From contig JAKZAP010000018.1 of NCBI GenBank assembly GCA_023053575.1, positions 10,416,001 through 10,480,000 on the forward strand: DNA of 64,000 bases. Reading direction: 5' to 3'. The notes beneath the pieces were generated by a model. The model was not told the origin of the DNA, made no database searches, and was given only the letters and a program-made list of their open reading frames with translations. The translations under genes were made by a program, and so were the position numbers. This document shows, piece after piece, positions 10,168 to 20,960 of the stretch. How positions within the stretch are numbered: the first letter of the stretch is position 1; every line of letters starts with the position of its first letter. Source of the DNA: Branchinecta lynchi. Taxonomy: Eukaryota; Arthropoda; Branchiopoda; Anostraca; Branchinectidae.

Positions 10168-12530
10168 TTTTTATGGCACTTGAGCTTACTCAAGTGCCAT
10201 ATAGCGATTGTAATTTCTGTCCGTCAGTCGGTCTGTCGGTCCCGGTTTTGCTAGTTCGGGCACTTCCAGATAAGCTAGGACGATGAAACTTGGCAGGCAT
10301 ATCAGGAACTGGACCACATTAAATAAGAAATGGTCGATTCCCCGATCCGACCATCTGGAGGGGAGTGGAGGGAGGGGGAATCCGGAAAAATATAGGAAAA
10401 ATTAGATATTTTTAGCTTACGAACGGGTGATCGGATCTTAATGAAACTTGATATGTGGAAGGACTTCGTGTCTCAGACCCTCCATTTTAAATCCAGACCG
10501 GATCCGGTGACATTGGGGGGAGTTGGAGGGGGAAACCGGAAATCTTGGAAAACACTTAGAGTGGAGGGATCCGGATGAAACTTGGTGGAAAATACAAGCA
10601 AAAGTCCTAGATACGTGACCGATATAACCGGAACGGATCTGCTCACCTTTGGGGAGTTGGGGGGGGGGAGAAGTCCGAATTTGTAGTGATCCCGCGAGTT
10701 CCGTGCTTCCTGATGTGATGGGATGATGGAAATTGACAGGCATGTCTGGGACCCGACAAGATTAAATAGGAAATCGTCAATTCCCCGATTCGACCAGCTG
10801 GGGGGGGGGGGAGTGGAGGGAGGGTGAAGCCAAAATTTGAGGTATTTTTAGCTTGCGAACGGGTGATCGGATCTTGATGAAAGTTGATATTTAGGATGAC
10901 CTCGTGTCTCAGACATCTCACTTTAAATCCGTGCCAGATCTGATGACACTGGGGGGAGTCGGAGGAGGGAGCCGGAAATTTTGAGAAACGCTTAGAGTGG
11001 AGGGATCGGGATGAAACTTGGTGGGAAAAACAAGCACAAGTCCTAGACACGTCATTGACATAACCGGACCGGATCAGGGCACTGTGGGGGAGTTGGGGTG
11101 GGGGTCCGGATTTCTAGCGATCCCGCGAGTTCGGCATACTTCCTGATGTCCTAGGGCGATCAAACTTGGCAGGTATGTCATGGATCCAAACAGATTGACT
11201 TGAGAACAGCCGTTTCCCCGACCCGACGATCGTGGGGGGAGTGGGTGGATGGGGAGTCCGGAATCTAGTGGCGTGCATAACTTTTGAACGGGTGATCGGA
11301 TTTGAATGAAACTTGTCTGGTGAGCTATCACCTCGGACGTTCAGTGTCACGTCCGGGTCGGGTGCGAAACCTGTGGGGATGGGGGGGGGGGGTGTGTGAA
11401 AAACTCAAGAAACTCTAAAAGCAGAGGGATTGGGACGAAACTTGGATGATGGAACAAGCATTAGGCCTAGATGAAATTGACGGAGCCAGATGGTTTCGGG
11501 GCTCTGTGGGGGGAGCTGGAGGGGGTTTCCTGGAATTCCGGTAGTCGTGAGTTAGAATAGTTCCAGATGTAAAACGACAACGAAACTTTGCAGGCATATT
11601 AGCGACCCGAATTATCTTGACTTAAGAACCTGACACAACATACCCCTGGAAACTTCCGTTCCTAGATCCGAGTATTTTTTGGGGAGCAAGAGAAGAGAAA
11701 TATGGAAATTGACTTCTATAAATTGCGAACGAGTGGTCTGATTCGAGTGAAACTTCATGGGTGATACGAATCGATGGCCTCGACATGTAAAACATGCGTT
11801 CGAACCATATGCGACTACGATTAGGGGAATTGGGGGTGGGGGACTTTTGACATGCACAAAAACCAAACGGATGGACCGAATGAGATGCAAATTCGACAGT
11901 GCCGAGTTTATGCGGCCTAGATTTGTTATTTGGCGTCCGGGCCGGATTCGGCCAAGGTAGGGGGGGGGGGGGGTACTGGAAACTTGCCGATAGGCCATGC
12001 TCCAATTTCAGTCAAACTTGATGGACAGGAACAGGGAATTCAGAGATTGGGCCCGAACCGGCTCCGACAACGTTGGTGGGAGGGGGGGGGGGGGGGGGTA
12101 CCGGAACTTTCCAAAAATGCTCAGATTCGAGTGAAACTTGATAGATGGTATAAAAGAAGATGCTTTAGGTGGTCGATTTTTTTTATTCCGAACCAAACTC
12201 GGCCACGGTAGGTGGAGATAGAGTGAGTACCGGAAATCGTGTAGCACGTCTAGGGATCAAACAAATGGATTTATTGGGATGAAAGTTTGAACAGTCATGT
12301 GCATTTGCTACAGACAATCGAGACGATGCCGGAACTGCTCAGAAATGAGTGAAACTAAATATCCAGATCCAGATAACCGGTTTTACGCATCTGTAGCATG
12401 AGATGCGAAAGCTCTTTCGGAGCATAACGAACACCGAGAATAGTGAAATATGGCAAATGCAAAGATTAGTGAGGTGTCGTTCTTGTACAGCCTACTCGTA
12501 CAAGTGCCATATGAGCTCGTAGCTCTTGTT
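10168..12530 (-). mobile_element. Family C element, long copy
   Basis: On the minus strand it starts ACAAGAGCTACGAGCTCATA and TGGCACTTG (12,530 downwards). It ends in a perfect hairpin, arms TATGGCACTTGAG and CTCAAGTGCCATA at 10,172-10,201, followed by AAAAA. The body is a diverged tandem array of monomers with AAGTTTCATC boxes, GGATCCGGTC(C/T)GG, and C-runs (G-runs on the plus strand). The many proline-rich open frames here come from the repeat. Confidence 0.8.
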
Positions 12531-12539
12531 TTTGAATTT

Positions 12540-13085
12540 TTCGAAAACTTTCGTCGCAAGTGACTTCTATGGTACTAATTATGAGCAAGCAAACACGCTA
12601 GACTGATCTTCGCCCGGGATCCGAAAAATACCTTATGTACTGAAGAGAGAAAATTTTCGGCAAAAAACGGAAATTTTTGAAAAGTGAACATTCCTGTCTG
12701 AGCTCGATTAGGCTATATGGTAAATTCAGAGTTCCCCTTGAGTTTCGTTTAACACGGATTTAAGGGTGATATACAAAGCTGGGTGATTTCTTGCTTTTTT
12801 TTTGTCCAGTAAATTTCACAATTGGGTTTAGCATATCTACTTACCCTAAATCGACTATTCAATCAGGTTTTAAAAACACTGTTCGTCCCTTAATTTCCAA
12901 CTCCTTCCCTCACCCCTAAATCTAGAGCTACGGTGTCCATGTACAAACTTTATCTGCACTTTAGCCTAAAGCATACTACACCAAAAGAACTATCTCAACC
13001 CTTTTGATGGACGGAATGACGGATAGACGGACGGTGGACAGACTTTACGAAGGTATTCCGTCACTTAGGTTTTGGAATGATATCG
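12540..13085 (+). mobile_element. Family A fragment, decayed
   Basis: Contains the late-element blocks CTTACCCTAAATCGACTATT, TCCCTTAATTT, CCTCACCCCTAAAT and a GACGGA tract with GGTATTCCGTCACTTAGGTT, the counterpart of GGTATCCCTCCACTTACGTT. The terminal palindrome is lost. Confidence 0.55.
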
Positions 13086-13424
13086 TTTTTCTTCCATTTT
13101 CTTAACTCCGTCTGCGCCTTGGCTTCTAGCAGGTCATAAATAGATAGATTATTTCTTAGTCTGTGAAGCATCCCCCCCCTCCCTCATGCCCAACTGCGAC
13201 GACTTCATCACATCTGCTTGCTTGGGACTGCCCAATACACTTAAAAGGACATGGGAGTTAAGGTTGCCCGGTGCCAAGCTGTTCCACCAAATTGAAGGCA
13301 CAGCGTTAGTTGATTAGGTGTGACTGTGTGGCTTCTGGTCTCCCGGTAGGAGATGAAACCAGAAAATTGATTATTAGGAGGTCCTCCCCCCCCCCCCCCC
13401 CATGCGTTGAAAATACTGTGGAGA
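13086..13424. other. Unassigned stretch ending in a C-run
   Basis: No coding motif or repeat partner recognised. A run of about 17 C lies near 13,386-13,402. Confidence 0.3.
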
Positions 13425-13555
13425 GAAATATTTGACGGTGCAAAACGGATAAGTCAGCTACATTTTATTAGAGCTATATTTGGCCCTTGCTGACTTATCC
13501 GTTTTGTACCGTCAAATATGATTCGTAGTCAGCTTGGCTGAAGGAACATCTGTAG
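13425..13555. repeat. Family I foldback fragment
   Basis: TTTGACGGTGCAAAACGGAT and ATCCGTTTTGTACCGTCAAA form an inverted pair, with ATTAGAGCTATATTTGGCCC between. This is a short version of the family I element at 795-1,145, without the hammerhead-like core. Confidence 0.55.
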
Positions 13556-13732
13556 AGAGAAAGTAGGAAGAATCAATTTGACGAAGTCTTCGTTATTCAT
13601 ATTCATTTTCTAGGTTTAATGCTTGTCTGTTGAGGAGGAATAGTTTGTATTTTGACAAATTGTATCCAAAAATCATGAACTGTTTATAGGAAAAATCTTC
13701 GATTAAAATTGAATATAGGCTGATAGATCTCT

Positions 13733-13800
13733 TGTATGTATGTATGTATGTATGTATTGTACATGGAAAGCCCAACGGGCCATGGTACAAAAATATTATG
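13733..13800 (-). repeat. Retrotransposon 3' end: stem-loop and (TACA)n tail
   Basis: On the minus strand the element ends with ATGGCCCGTTGGGCTTTCCA and then a TACA microsatellite. GGCCC pairs with GGGCT/GGGC to make a small hairpin just before the tail. The same arrangement with other microsatellite tails occurs at 60,090, 55,365 and about 39,320. Confidence 0.65.
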
Positions 13801-13877
13801 CAAATCAAGTACTAACTACAGATTCAACACACTTTCTGAATACAAAACAAAGAAAACTAACTACACAGTTAAACACT

Positions 13878-16800
13878 TTAAAAGAACAAAGACCTGTGTC
13901 TCAGCCCCACCTGAACAAACACTGCCAGGTTTTTAATAGTAGTAAATGATCGACCCCCCATCAGACCATTTAGCCACTCCTCATCGCCTGTCTGTCTCTG
14001 GAGCTGCTCCAGCCTTAAATCATTGAGTTCCTGGCAATATGACATGAAGTGGTCCACACTCTCTTCCGGCTCCCCACACATAGGGCACGAGTAAAGACCA
14101 TCTACCGCACGCTCCCTCCCCAGGTATTTCCTTCTTGATCCCAACGGCAGAAAATTTCCCCTTAAACCCATATAAGATTTTAGCTCTTCTCTCTTAAGGC
14201 CCGCTTTAAAATACACTTCTTCACCCCACACTCTCTTCCACTGTGAATACGACTTGAGAGACAGCGACGCTGAGACCTCACACGTCCACTTTTGGATTTC
14301 TTGACACTCAAGAATCCATTGCACTTGTGTAGCTACTGTCCCGACCACCTTACCTTCCCCTAATCCAGCATTCCACAGACCTGATAGCCCGCAATTATTC
14401 AATACAGCCCTTACCTTACTCTGCCAAGCATCTTTCCTATTATCATTAAGGTCCTCAAGCAGCGCAGCCTTCACGAGTCTATTATCTGGCAAACTTGATA
14501 TCCGTTCCCAGTACTTCACCATTTTTACAATTCTCTTACCTCTTAATGAATGAATACCTAGGTCACCTCTTAGTACTAATCCGTTAAACTTTCCACTTAA
14601 CCCTATCAACCTTTTATAATGACTTAGCTGCACACGCTCAATTTTCTCCCCCTTTTCATATCCCCACACTTCCGCTGCATATGATAATATTGGACTTATT
14701 TTTGTATTGAATATTACTTTTTGAATTTTCATCTCTCCTGGGCCTAAACAATTTATCATACTTTTCATTACCATCCATGAAGCTTTCTGACCTTTCGCCG
14801 CTATACTATCCAGCTGTGCACCCCACTTCCCCGTAGCTGAAAATTTACAACCTAGATATACAAACTCTTTCACTATTTTAATTTCTATCCCTTTAAAATA
14901 AAATCTTTCATTGCATTCCTCATTTTTACTGAAAACTAGTATAACAGATTTCGCGGTGTTTAATACTAGCTTTTTCTTATCCAGATAATCCTGCAAAATA
15001 CCAAGCAGCCTCCGCAGGTCATCTGCTGTCTTTCCTAGAAGAACTATGTCATCTGCGAACAATAAACAAAATAAATTAAATGCCATCAGTTGCAGCCTGG
15101 GGGCTCCACTCACCGTAAAATAATCTTCTATATCATTTATATACAAAGAAAAAAGCCTTGGGGACAGCGTGCATCCCTGTTTGACACCAAGCCTACTTAT
15201 TACTGCTCTAGAGTATTCTGACCCTACCTTTACTATTACCTTAACTACTTCATACATTCTTACTATTATTCTCACAAAACTCGGTGGGAGCCCAAGCTCC
15301 ACCAAACTAGAAACTAGTAACTTCCTAGATACTTCATCGAATGCCCCTCGTATATCCAGGAATGCTGCGAACAGTTTGTTATTTTTTCTTCTCGTGTATT
15401 TTCTAACCAAAACATTCAAACAAAATATCTGGTCAACTGCACTATAATTTTCCCGAAATCCTGCCTGACATTCTATAAGCTTACTCTTCGTTTTTAACCA
15501 ATTATCTAATCTAGAACAAATTATCCTACAAAACAACTTACTGAGACTATTACCTAGTGTTATGTTTCGATAATTTTTATGCTGGTGCCTTTCACCTTTC
15601 TTGAAAAGCGGGATAACCACAGATGTTGTCCATTGCTCAGGCCAATGGGCCAAATTAATCATTGAAGAAAAAAGAGTTGCGATTATTTGTAACACCCAAA
15701 CTCGAGCAAACTTCCAAAGATTCGTAGGGATACCATCGGTACCTGGTGCAGATCCTCCTCGCATACCCTTGAGTGCCTTCCAAACTTCTTCGTTACTGAC
15801 CTCCTTTATTAGCTGTTGATCCTCCTCTAGTAGCGGTCTGTCAACCGTATCCTCCATTAACTGTATCTGGTGAACTAATCTTGACTCATCTGATGTAGAT
15901 ATATTATCTTCTATTTCCTTGTACTTACCTTCTAAATGCTGAGGCCACGTATCTGCCCTAGGTGTACTCCGCGTTCCTTTCTTTGGTCCTATTTCCTTTT
16001 TAACTAAATTCCAAAAACCTTTGCTATCACTGTTCCTAAACTTATTTTTTAACTTCAAACTACACTCCACTTCATAATCCCTCCTCTTTTTCTTTAACAT
16101 ATTCTTATATTCCCTACGTTTTGCCCTATACCACTCTAAATTCTCCTCTAACGACCCGGGTATACTCGCCTTCACATCCTCAAGCGACTTTATTACTATT
16201 TGTTTCATCGCCTCACAATCCTCATCATAAAACAACTTCACATTCTTATTCGTCCGGCCCTGTTCTTCCGATACCTTCTCACCAACCTTATACACCAAAT
16301 CTGTCAATGCATTAAGCGGTTCCTCCACCCTTCCCTCTTCTACCAACTGTTCCAATGCTCCCAGACGCTCGGAAAACTCGCCTGAGAATAGTTCCTTCAC
16401 AACATTTTCGCTCTCTTGACGGACCAGTAATTTTTTCTTAATTTCCGGGTGAGCCTTTTTTTCAAACCTGCGGCTACAACTTCGATTCTTCGTCGCAATC
16501 GCTTGCTTCAAAGACACGCTGAAAGGGACGTGATCAGAGCCAGGCAAAGCCAGAACCTCAAAATCAACACACAGTGGAAGGAGTCCAAAACTCACCATAC
16601 TATAATCAATAACACTGGGCGACCTCCCAGAATAACAAGTAAATTCACCCACCCCCTTGTCACTCCCTACCCTACCGTTTAAAATTACAAGATTTTCCTT
16701 ACTACAAAACTCCAACAATTTACTTCCATAATTATTCTTCTTTCGTAGATGATCCTTACTCGTTCTCTTCGCAACAGCAACATCACCCTCCGAAAAAGTG

Positions 16801-17312
16801 TCCACAAAACCTTGGCAAGGGTCCACTTCATGCCATCTTTCGCCAGAATCTCCAGTGTAACCATTGAAATCTCCTACAAAAAGAAATTCATCCGCAGAAA
16901 ATTTGACAGAATAATCAGACATCTCTTTTTCTAGAATGGACCACGTATCTTCATCTTTAAACGAGCTAGATTCAGGTGGGACATACACAGAACAAATAAT
17001 CAAACTCACCGAATTAACGCAAAGCCTAACCCATACAATATTACATGAATTGCTTCTCAGCCTTGTTACTTTTGGATAAGCTTTCGAAACCAGAATACTC
17101 ACACCTCCGTATGTACGCCCATTTGAAGAACTCTTACGGTGTGATCCAAAATAAAGAAAATTATCAAAAGCTTTTTCCTCACGTAACCACGTCTCAACAA
17201 GCGATATCACAGAATAATCCTCCACCGATACCAACGATTGAAACTTAACACTAGAAAAACCTTGAATGTTCCAATGACCTATTTTAAATAACGGACCATG
17301 GCCCTTCCCGAC
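13878..17312 (-). CDS. Retrotransposon ORF2: endonuclease and reverse transcriptase
   Basis: It cuts target DNA and reverse-transcribes the element RNA (target-primed reverse transcription). The frame is open from the codon after the ORF1 stop; a WNIQG motif lies within the first 20 codons but no ATG precedes it. Numbering from a TTG at 17,234: endonuclease motifs ETW (14-16), GDFN (121-124) and SDH (233-235); reverse transcriptase about 490-800 with AFLDIRGAFDEV, GVKQGCTLSPRLF and the catalytic FADD (726-729); C-terminal zinc knuckle C-X2-C-X8-H-X4-C (1050-1067). About 1,118 residues from the TTG plus 26 upstream codons, normal for such ORF2 proteins. The first in-frame ATG lies about 105 codons in, behind catalytic residues, so translation probably starts by readthrough, reinitiation or a non-ATG codon. 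No inactivating lesion is seen. Confidence 0.9.
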   Translation of the reverse strand, partial: VGKGHGPLFKIGHWNIQGFSSVKFQSLVSVEDYSVISLVETWLREEKAFDNFLYFGSHRKSSSNGRTYGGVSILVSKAYPKVTRLRSNSCNIVWVRLCVNSVSLIICSVYVPPESSSFKDEDTWSILEKEMSDYSVKFSADEFLFVGDFNGYTGDSGERWHEVDPCQGFVDTFSEGDVAVAKRTSKDHLRKKNNYGSKLLEFCSKENLVILNGRVGSDKGVGEFTCYSGRSPSVIDYSMVSFGLLPLCVDFEVLALPGSDHVPFSVSLKQAIATKNRSCSRRFEKKAHPEIKKKLLVRQESENVVKELFSGEFSERLGALEQLVEEGRVEEPLNALTDLVYKVGEKVSEEQGRTNKNVKLFYDEDCEAMKQIVIKSLEDVKASIPGSLEENLEWYRAKRREYKNMLKKKRRDYEVECSLKLKNKFRNSDSKGFWNLVKKEIGPKKGTRSTPRADTWPQHLEGKYKEIEDNISTSDESRLVHQIQLMEDTVDRPLLEEDQQLIKEVSNEEVWKALKGMRGGSAPGTDGIPTNLWKFARVWVLQIIATLFSSMINLAHWPEQWTTSVVIPLFKKGERHQHKNYRNITLGNSLSKLFCRIICSRLDNWLKTKSKLIECQAGFRENYSAVDQIFCLNVLVRKYTRRKNNKLFAAFLDIRGAFDEVSRKLLVSSLVELGLPPSFVRIIVRMYEVVKVIVKVGSEYSRAVISRLGVKQGCTLSPRLFSLYINDIEDYFTVSGAPRLQLMAFNLFCLLFADDIVLLGKTADDLRRLLGILQDYLDKKKLVLNTAKSVILVFSKNEECNERFYFKGIEIKIVKEFVYLGCKFSATGKWGAQLDSIAAKGQKASWMVMKSMINCLGPGEMKIQKVIFNTKISPILSYAAEVWGYEKGEKIERVQLSHYKRLIGLSGKFNGLVLRGDLGIHSLRGKRIVKMVKYWERISSLPDNRLVKAALLEDLNDNRKDAWQSKVRAVLNNCGLSGLWNAGLGEGKVVGTVATQVQWILECQEIQKWTCEVSASLSLKSYSQWKRVWGEEVYFKAGLKREELKSYMGLRGNFLPLGSRRKYLGRERAVDGLYSCPMCGEPEESVDHFMSYCQELNDLRLEQLQRQTGDEEWLNGLMGGRSFTTIKNLAVFVQVGLRHRSLFF

Positions 17313-18308
17313 CTAATCACCTTTCGCGACATTTGCTGAATTACGTGGTTGAAACAACCTTCTTGGCGCGAGAGACCCCTTACTGGTCCCCGCAATTCCA
17401 GCCATGTTAGGCTCACCTCGAACCGCTTTACTTTTTTGACGCAAATGATCATCTGGGCTGATAACTTCTTGGTTATTTCTTTTAAGTCCGAATGCCGTTG
17501 CTGCACCAGCAATAGGTGTCTTCTCATGCTCATCCTCGTTCCCACTTGAAGCCTCCTTGTCAGTGTCTATTGCGCTACCGAATGAGTTCAGGGACACCTG
17601 AGAATCACACCTGTTCTTCTGCCTCTCTGTATCTTCCTCACCTGTGCGCTCAGTTCGCTCAACCACTTGTTTCTTTTCGAAACTGTACATGAAACACTGC
17701 TGCTCAACAAAGAGCCGCAAACCCCTAAGCTTTGCTATCCGGTTTTCCGCCCGGGCTTGCTCAAGAACCGATTTCAGAGCGTTGCGCGCAAACATTTCTC
17801 TCTCAGTATAATCTGGGCTCACAGCCAGATTAGAGCCTTTCAACCTTTTTCCCGATTTAAGGATAAAATCACGATAATGGCCACTTGTAAATTTCACGAG
17901 CACTGGTCTCACCCCTTGCGTCGCGCGCAGCCTGAAAGTATCACGAATGTCTTGTGGCATCAGCTTTAATTCTGGGAAAAAATTGTTCAGTACCCCAACT
18001 ATATCGTCTCTTAACGTCTTTCCTCTAACCGATGGGGTAAAGTTGTACACTATGATGTTACATCTTTTTAATTCATCTTCCAATCTCTGGAGCCGTAAAG
18101 TCGTCGAAGTAAGTTCTGCGCGTAAGCTACCAACATCCGTCTTTAGAACTGAAGTTTCAGCACTGAAGCTTTTTACCGCGGAATCAACGGTCGATGACAT
18201 ATACTTCAAGTCCTTCGTTAATCCATCAATTTGGATGGAAATCGGGTCCAACCTCTCCAATCTGCTGTTAATGTTTTCCAGAACTTGGCTAAATTCCGTA
18301 CTACCCAT
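17313..18308 (-). CDS. Retrotransposon ORF1: coiled-coil RNA-binding protein
   Basis: About 331 residues from the ATG at 18,308 (MGSTEFSQ). An upstream start at 18,440 would add 44 residues that look like leader sequence. The N-terminal third is heptad-like (LENINSRLERLD ... LRLQRLEDEL), consistent with a coiled coil. It is followed by a block CNIIVYNF ... RPVLVKF ... LKGSNLAVSPDYT, which resembles the RNA-recognition and C-terminal domains of L1-type ORF1 proteins. The C-terminus is acidic, then basic. Its probable role is to coat element RNA and act as a nucleic-acid chaperone. It ends at TAG (17,315-17,313), immediately followed in the same frame by ORF2. The domain call is from memory of the family pattern. 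Confidence 0.8.
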   Translation of the reverse strand: MGSTEFSQVLENINSRLERLDPISIQIDGLTKDLKYMSSTVDSAVKSFSAETSVLKTDVGSLRAELTSTTLRLQRLEDELKRCNIIVYNFTPSVRGKTLRDDIVGVLNNFFPELKLMPQDIRDTFRLRATQGVRPVLVKFTSGHYRDFILKSGKRLKGSNLAVSPDYTEREMFARNALKSVLEQARAENRIAKLRGLRLFVEQQCFMYSFEKKQVVERTERTGEEDTERQKNRCDSQVSLNSFGSAIDTDKEASSGNEDEHEKTPIAGAATAFGLKRNNQEVISPDDHLRQKSKAVRGEPNMAGIAGTSKGSLAPRRLFQPRNSANVAKGD

Positions 18309-18480
18309 GATAATGACTTGGGCTAAAAATAAGCGGGTACTTAACTTGAAATAAGGGCCGAGCCCCACGGTCGCCTCCGAGTGACTATTCCAGCCAAACT
18401 GTGTAGGGTCGGCCCACCTGCTTATCTGCACGGGAGTCAAAACTCATATGAACGTGCAGTTCTAAATCCAATCAACAGAG

Positions 18481-18954
18481 TGTATTTCAACTCTATTTCA
18501 ATGACGCGGCTAGAGAGTTGTTTTCACCGCGACTGCTGAATGAAAAAAAGGTGTGTTTGGATCAATAAACCGAGTTGTGACTGAAATTTAACCGAATCTA
18601 GTCAACGAAACAAAATAAATGAGTCATTCGAACGGGTTGACTGTGTTGCAGCTGTAGCGTTTGAAATACCTTTAAGAAGATTTAAAATGAGCCAGCTTCG
18701 GCTGAATTAGTATTTAGGCTTACTATTACTCGTTACAATAGTACTACGGATACAATTTGCCTATCGATCCTTCGCCTTCCAACTTATTTCTTCCTCCCTG
18801 CGAAACACTTTCCTAAAACGGGTCAGAAAGGTTATCGTCAGAACTAGACGAGAAGCATCTAATCTCAGGAGTTGGCTTTGTTCCAGAACATTTGTCACTC
18901 CACAAAGACCTAGCAAGAAGCAAGCTACCAATTTTCGGAAATATCAAAGCCAGC
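18481..18954. other. Unassigned stretch, possibly including retrotransposon 5' UTR
   Basis: Sequence upstream of ORF1. No ORF of note and no repeat partner seen in the window. The 5' boundary of the retrotransposon may lie here. Confidence 0.3.
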
Positions 18955-19102
18955 GATCGAAGAATCCTAACCATTGGATTGACGAAAAATCGACTGTTTC
19001 CAAGAAAAATCGACTGTAGTTTCCAAGAAAAATCGACTGTTTCCAAGAAAAAAATCGACTGTATTTAAGAAAAATCGTGGCGCTTCGCGCCGACTCGGCT
19101 AT
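18955..19102 (-). repeat. Family M fragment: tandem AAAAATCGACTGTTTCC units
   Basis: Four units built on AAGAAAAATCGACTGT are followed by TGGCGCTTCGCGCCGACTCG. This is the minus-strand form of the interior of the hAT-like element at 4,232-4,548. Confidence 0.65.
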
Positions 19103-20200
19103 TTTTGGGATCCCAAAACGTAAGTGGAGGGATACCTATGACATCACAAAAGTTGTCCGTCTGATAACTCTCGAAGGGAATGAGATATTTTGATGAAACT
19201 TGGTGTGAGGATTCGTTCGGTCGTCGGACAAGTCGAGTTCGTAGATGGGCTTTGTAGCCCTACATTTAGGAGTGGGGGAGGGGGTCCAAATTAAGGGTCA
19301 AACAAAATATTTTGAAACAGCTAATGTAATAGTCGATTACAGGGTAAGAAGACATTCTGAGCACGATGGTGAAAACTATTTTGTCATCTGACGAGTAGTT
19401 CGCCCGGAATCCGGCCAAAACCGGAAAGTTTGTTAAAAGTAATAGTTTTATTTGAAGTTGATTAGATGTTCAATTTAGGGGTAGGAAGACATGCTGAAGA
19501 CGATGGTGAAAACCATTATTTCGACAGACAAGTAGTTCGCCCGGAATCCGGCCGAAACAGGAAAGTTTGTTAAAATTAAAAGTTTTATTTCGAGTTGATT
19601 AGATGTTCGATTTAGGGCAAGAAGACATGCTGAACACTTACGTGAAAACAATTTTCTAGTTCGATTTGAGTTTGATTTGAAGTTGATTAAATGTTTGATT
19701 TATGGGAAAAAAGACATGCCGAACACGATGGTGAAAATCATTTTCTCGCCGGACAACTAGTTTGCCCGGAATCCGGCCACAACCGGAAAATTTGTTAAAA
19801 GCAAAAGTTCGATTAGATGACAAATTAAGGGGTAAGAAGAGAGGCTGAATCGGTATATGACAATGGTTTTATACCCGGACATATAATTATTCCGGAATCC
19901 CGTTGTAACCGGATTTTTTTTTAAGTCAAACTATTATTCAAAGTTGATTAAATGTTCTTTATAGGGATAAGGAGATACGCTGGTGTATTTTTTTTTTTGC
20001 TGGACTAGTAGTTCGCTCGGAAATCGGCAGGAAGTCTCGGTCCGTATCGTCAAAATAGATGTGGCTTATAGAGGTATATCTGAACTTGGTTTTCTCTGAT
20101 GATTAGCCTGTCCAAGACTGGATCTGGCGAAGACAAGACTCGATTGTCTGAATCAAATATTAGATTTTTGGGATCCCATCGACACCTTTGGTCTTGTTTT
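19103..20200 (-). mobile_element. Family A element, full length
   Basis: On the minus strand the 5' end is ACAAGACCAAAGGTGTCGAT (ending at about 20,200), then GGGATCCCAAAAATC. The 3' end is the palindrome TTTTGGGATCCCAAAA at 19,103-19,118. At least four core monomers of about 137 bp carry GGAATCCGGCC, AAAGTTTGTTAAA, GTTGATTAGATGTTC and AAGACATGCTGAA. It is the clearest complete copy together with 60,769-61,925. Confidence 0.85.
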
Positions 20201-20239
20201 TTACCGACAGGCTAACAATATTGGCGGGACGTCCCCCAC

Positions 20240-20960
20240 CCAAGACATGACGCCCCTGATGGCGGCAGAAATTCGGCTACCTGTTCTACTCCCATGTTAT
20301 TTGTACTGCCTCGCTTAGGTCTGTCAGATTTTAGCCTGTCAAAGGTCAAAATTACAATAGGCTAGTTGTTAAAGTGAAGTCCTTACAGACCAAAAGCGAG
20401 AGACAAGGTTATGTGCGTAGATTGGACTACAAGTGGAAAAAGAAGGCATGGAGTTTTTAAACATAATGGAAAAGCGATCAGAATTCAAATGACAAGAGAC
20501 CCGCGTATCAGTCTGCCCAGAAAAGTAGAAAGATGTCGATTACAAAGCGAGAGTGAGGTGGGTACAACGCTTGATAAGGACAAGGAAGATTCTATTATAC
20601 ATCAGAAATTCGTTTCCCAGGACAGTAGGAGTCCTACAGACGCTGGAATAGCTATTCTAGTCGGGAGGTAAATTTTTGGCATCTATGCTAGTGTTAAAGC
20701 ACATCTGAAAAGCCTTCGTAAAATTCCACAGCCTATCATAATATATGAAACTATTAGGACACTCATACAACTCGATAATGATTTCTTTTATTTTTAAGTC
20801 ATCCTGAAAGTGAACTTCTCGTTCTTCAGTTGCTGTGTATAGCATCTTCTGTCGCGTATTGAGACTCGGGCCTAATTTGGTGGCAAGGTCGCAGATCGTC
20901 CGGAATCTGGGCGAAACCGCAAATTTGGCAGAAGTAAAGCAGGAAGTTTCGGTCAGTACC
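20240..20960 (-). repeat. Family L repeat with partly conserved peptide, copy 1
   Basis: It matches 42,140-42,850 in inverted orientation over several hundred bases. The minus-strand frame 20,965-20,657 encodes TRQKMLYTATEEREVHFQDD and then KEIIIELYECPNSF and AFQMCFNTSIDAKNLPPD. The other copy keeps TRQKMVCTAIKELEVRFQNN, KEIIFELQECPNTF and AFQICCDTSIEAKYLPPD, but with stops. It is probably a remnant of a protein-coding transposon; I do not recognise the protein. The right end merges with a family A fragment. Confidence 0.5.

Larger units (their letters stand above)
13733..18480 (-). mobile_element. Non-LTR retrotransposon, near full length
   Basis: A two-ORF element on the minus strand: ORF1 (about 18,308-17,313), then ORF2 with apurinic-type endonuclease, reverse transcriptase and a C-terminal zinc knuckle (17,312-13,878). 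A short 3' UTR has a GGCCC/GGGC stem-loop and a (TACA)n tail at 13,733-13,757. No LTRs are seen. The exact 5' end is uncertain and I found no clear target duplication. The clade cannot be fixed by eye; an endonuclease-bearing lineage such as the L2/CR1/Jockey group is likely. Both ORFs are free of internal stops or frameshifts, so the copy may be young. Confidence 0.85.

Noticed and set aside
10438..12250. Many overlapping proline-rich open frames on both strands, also at 21.6-22.1, 24.9-25.7, 34.4-36.7 and 51.7-53.1 kb
   Set aside because: They follow the family C monomers and C-runs exactly and change phase from unit to unit. They are translation of repeats, not proteins.
20411..20671. 86-codon plus-strand frame starting at ATG (MCVDWTTSGKRRHG)
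   Set aside because: It lies on the strand opposite the more conserved peptide of family L, and the second copy has stops and indels in this frame.
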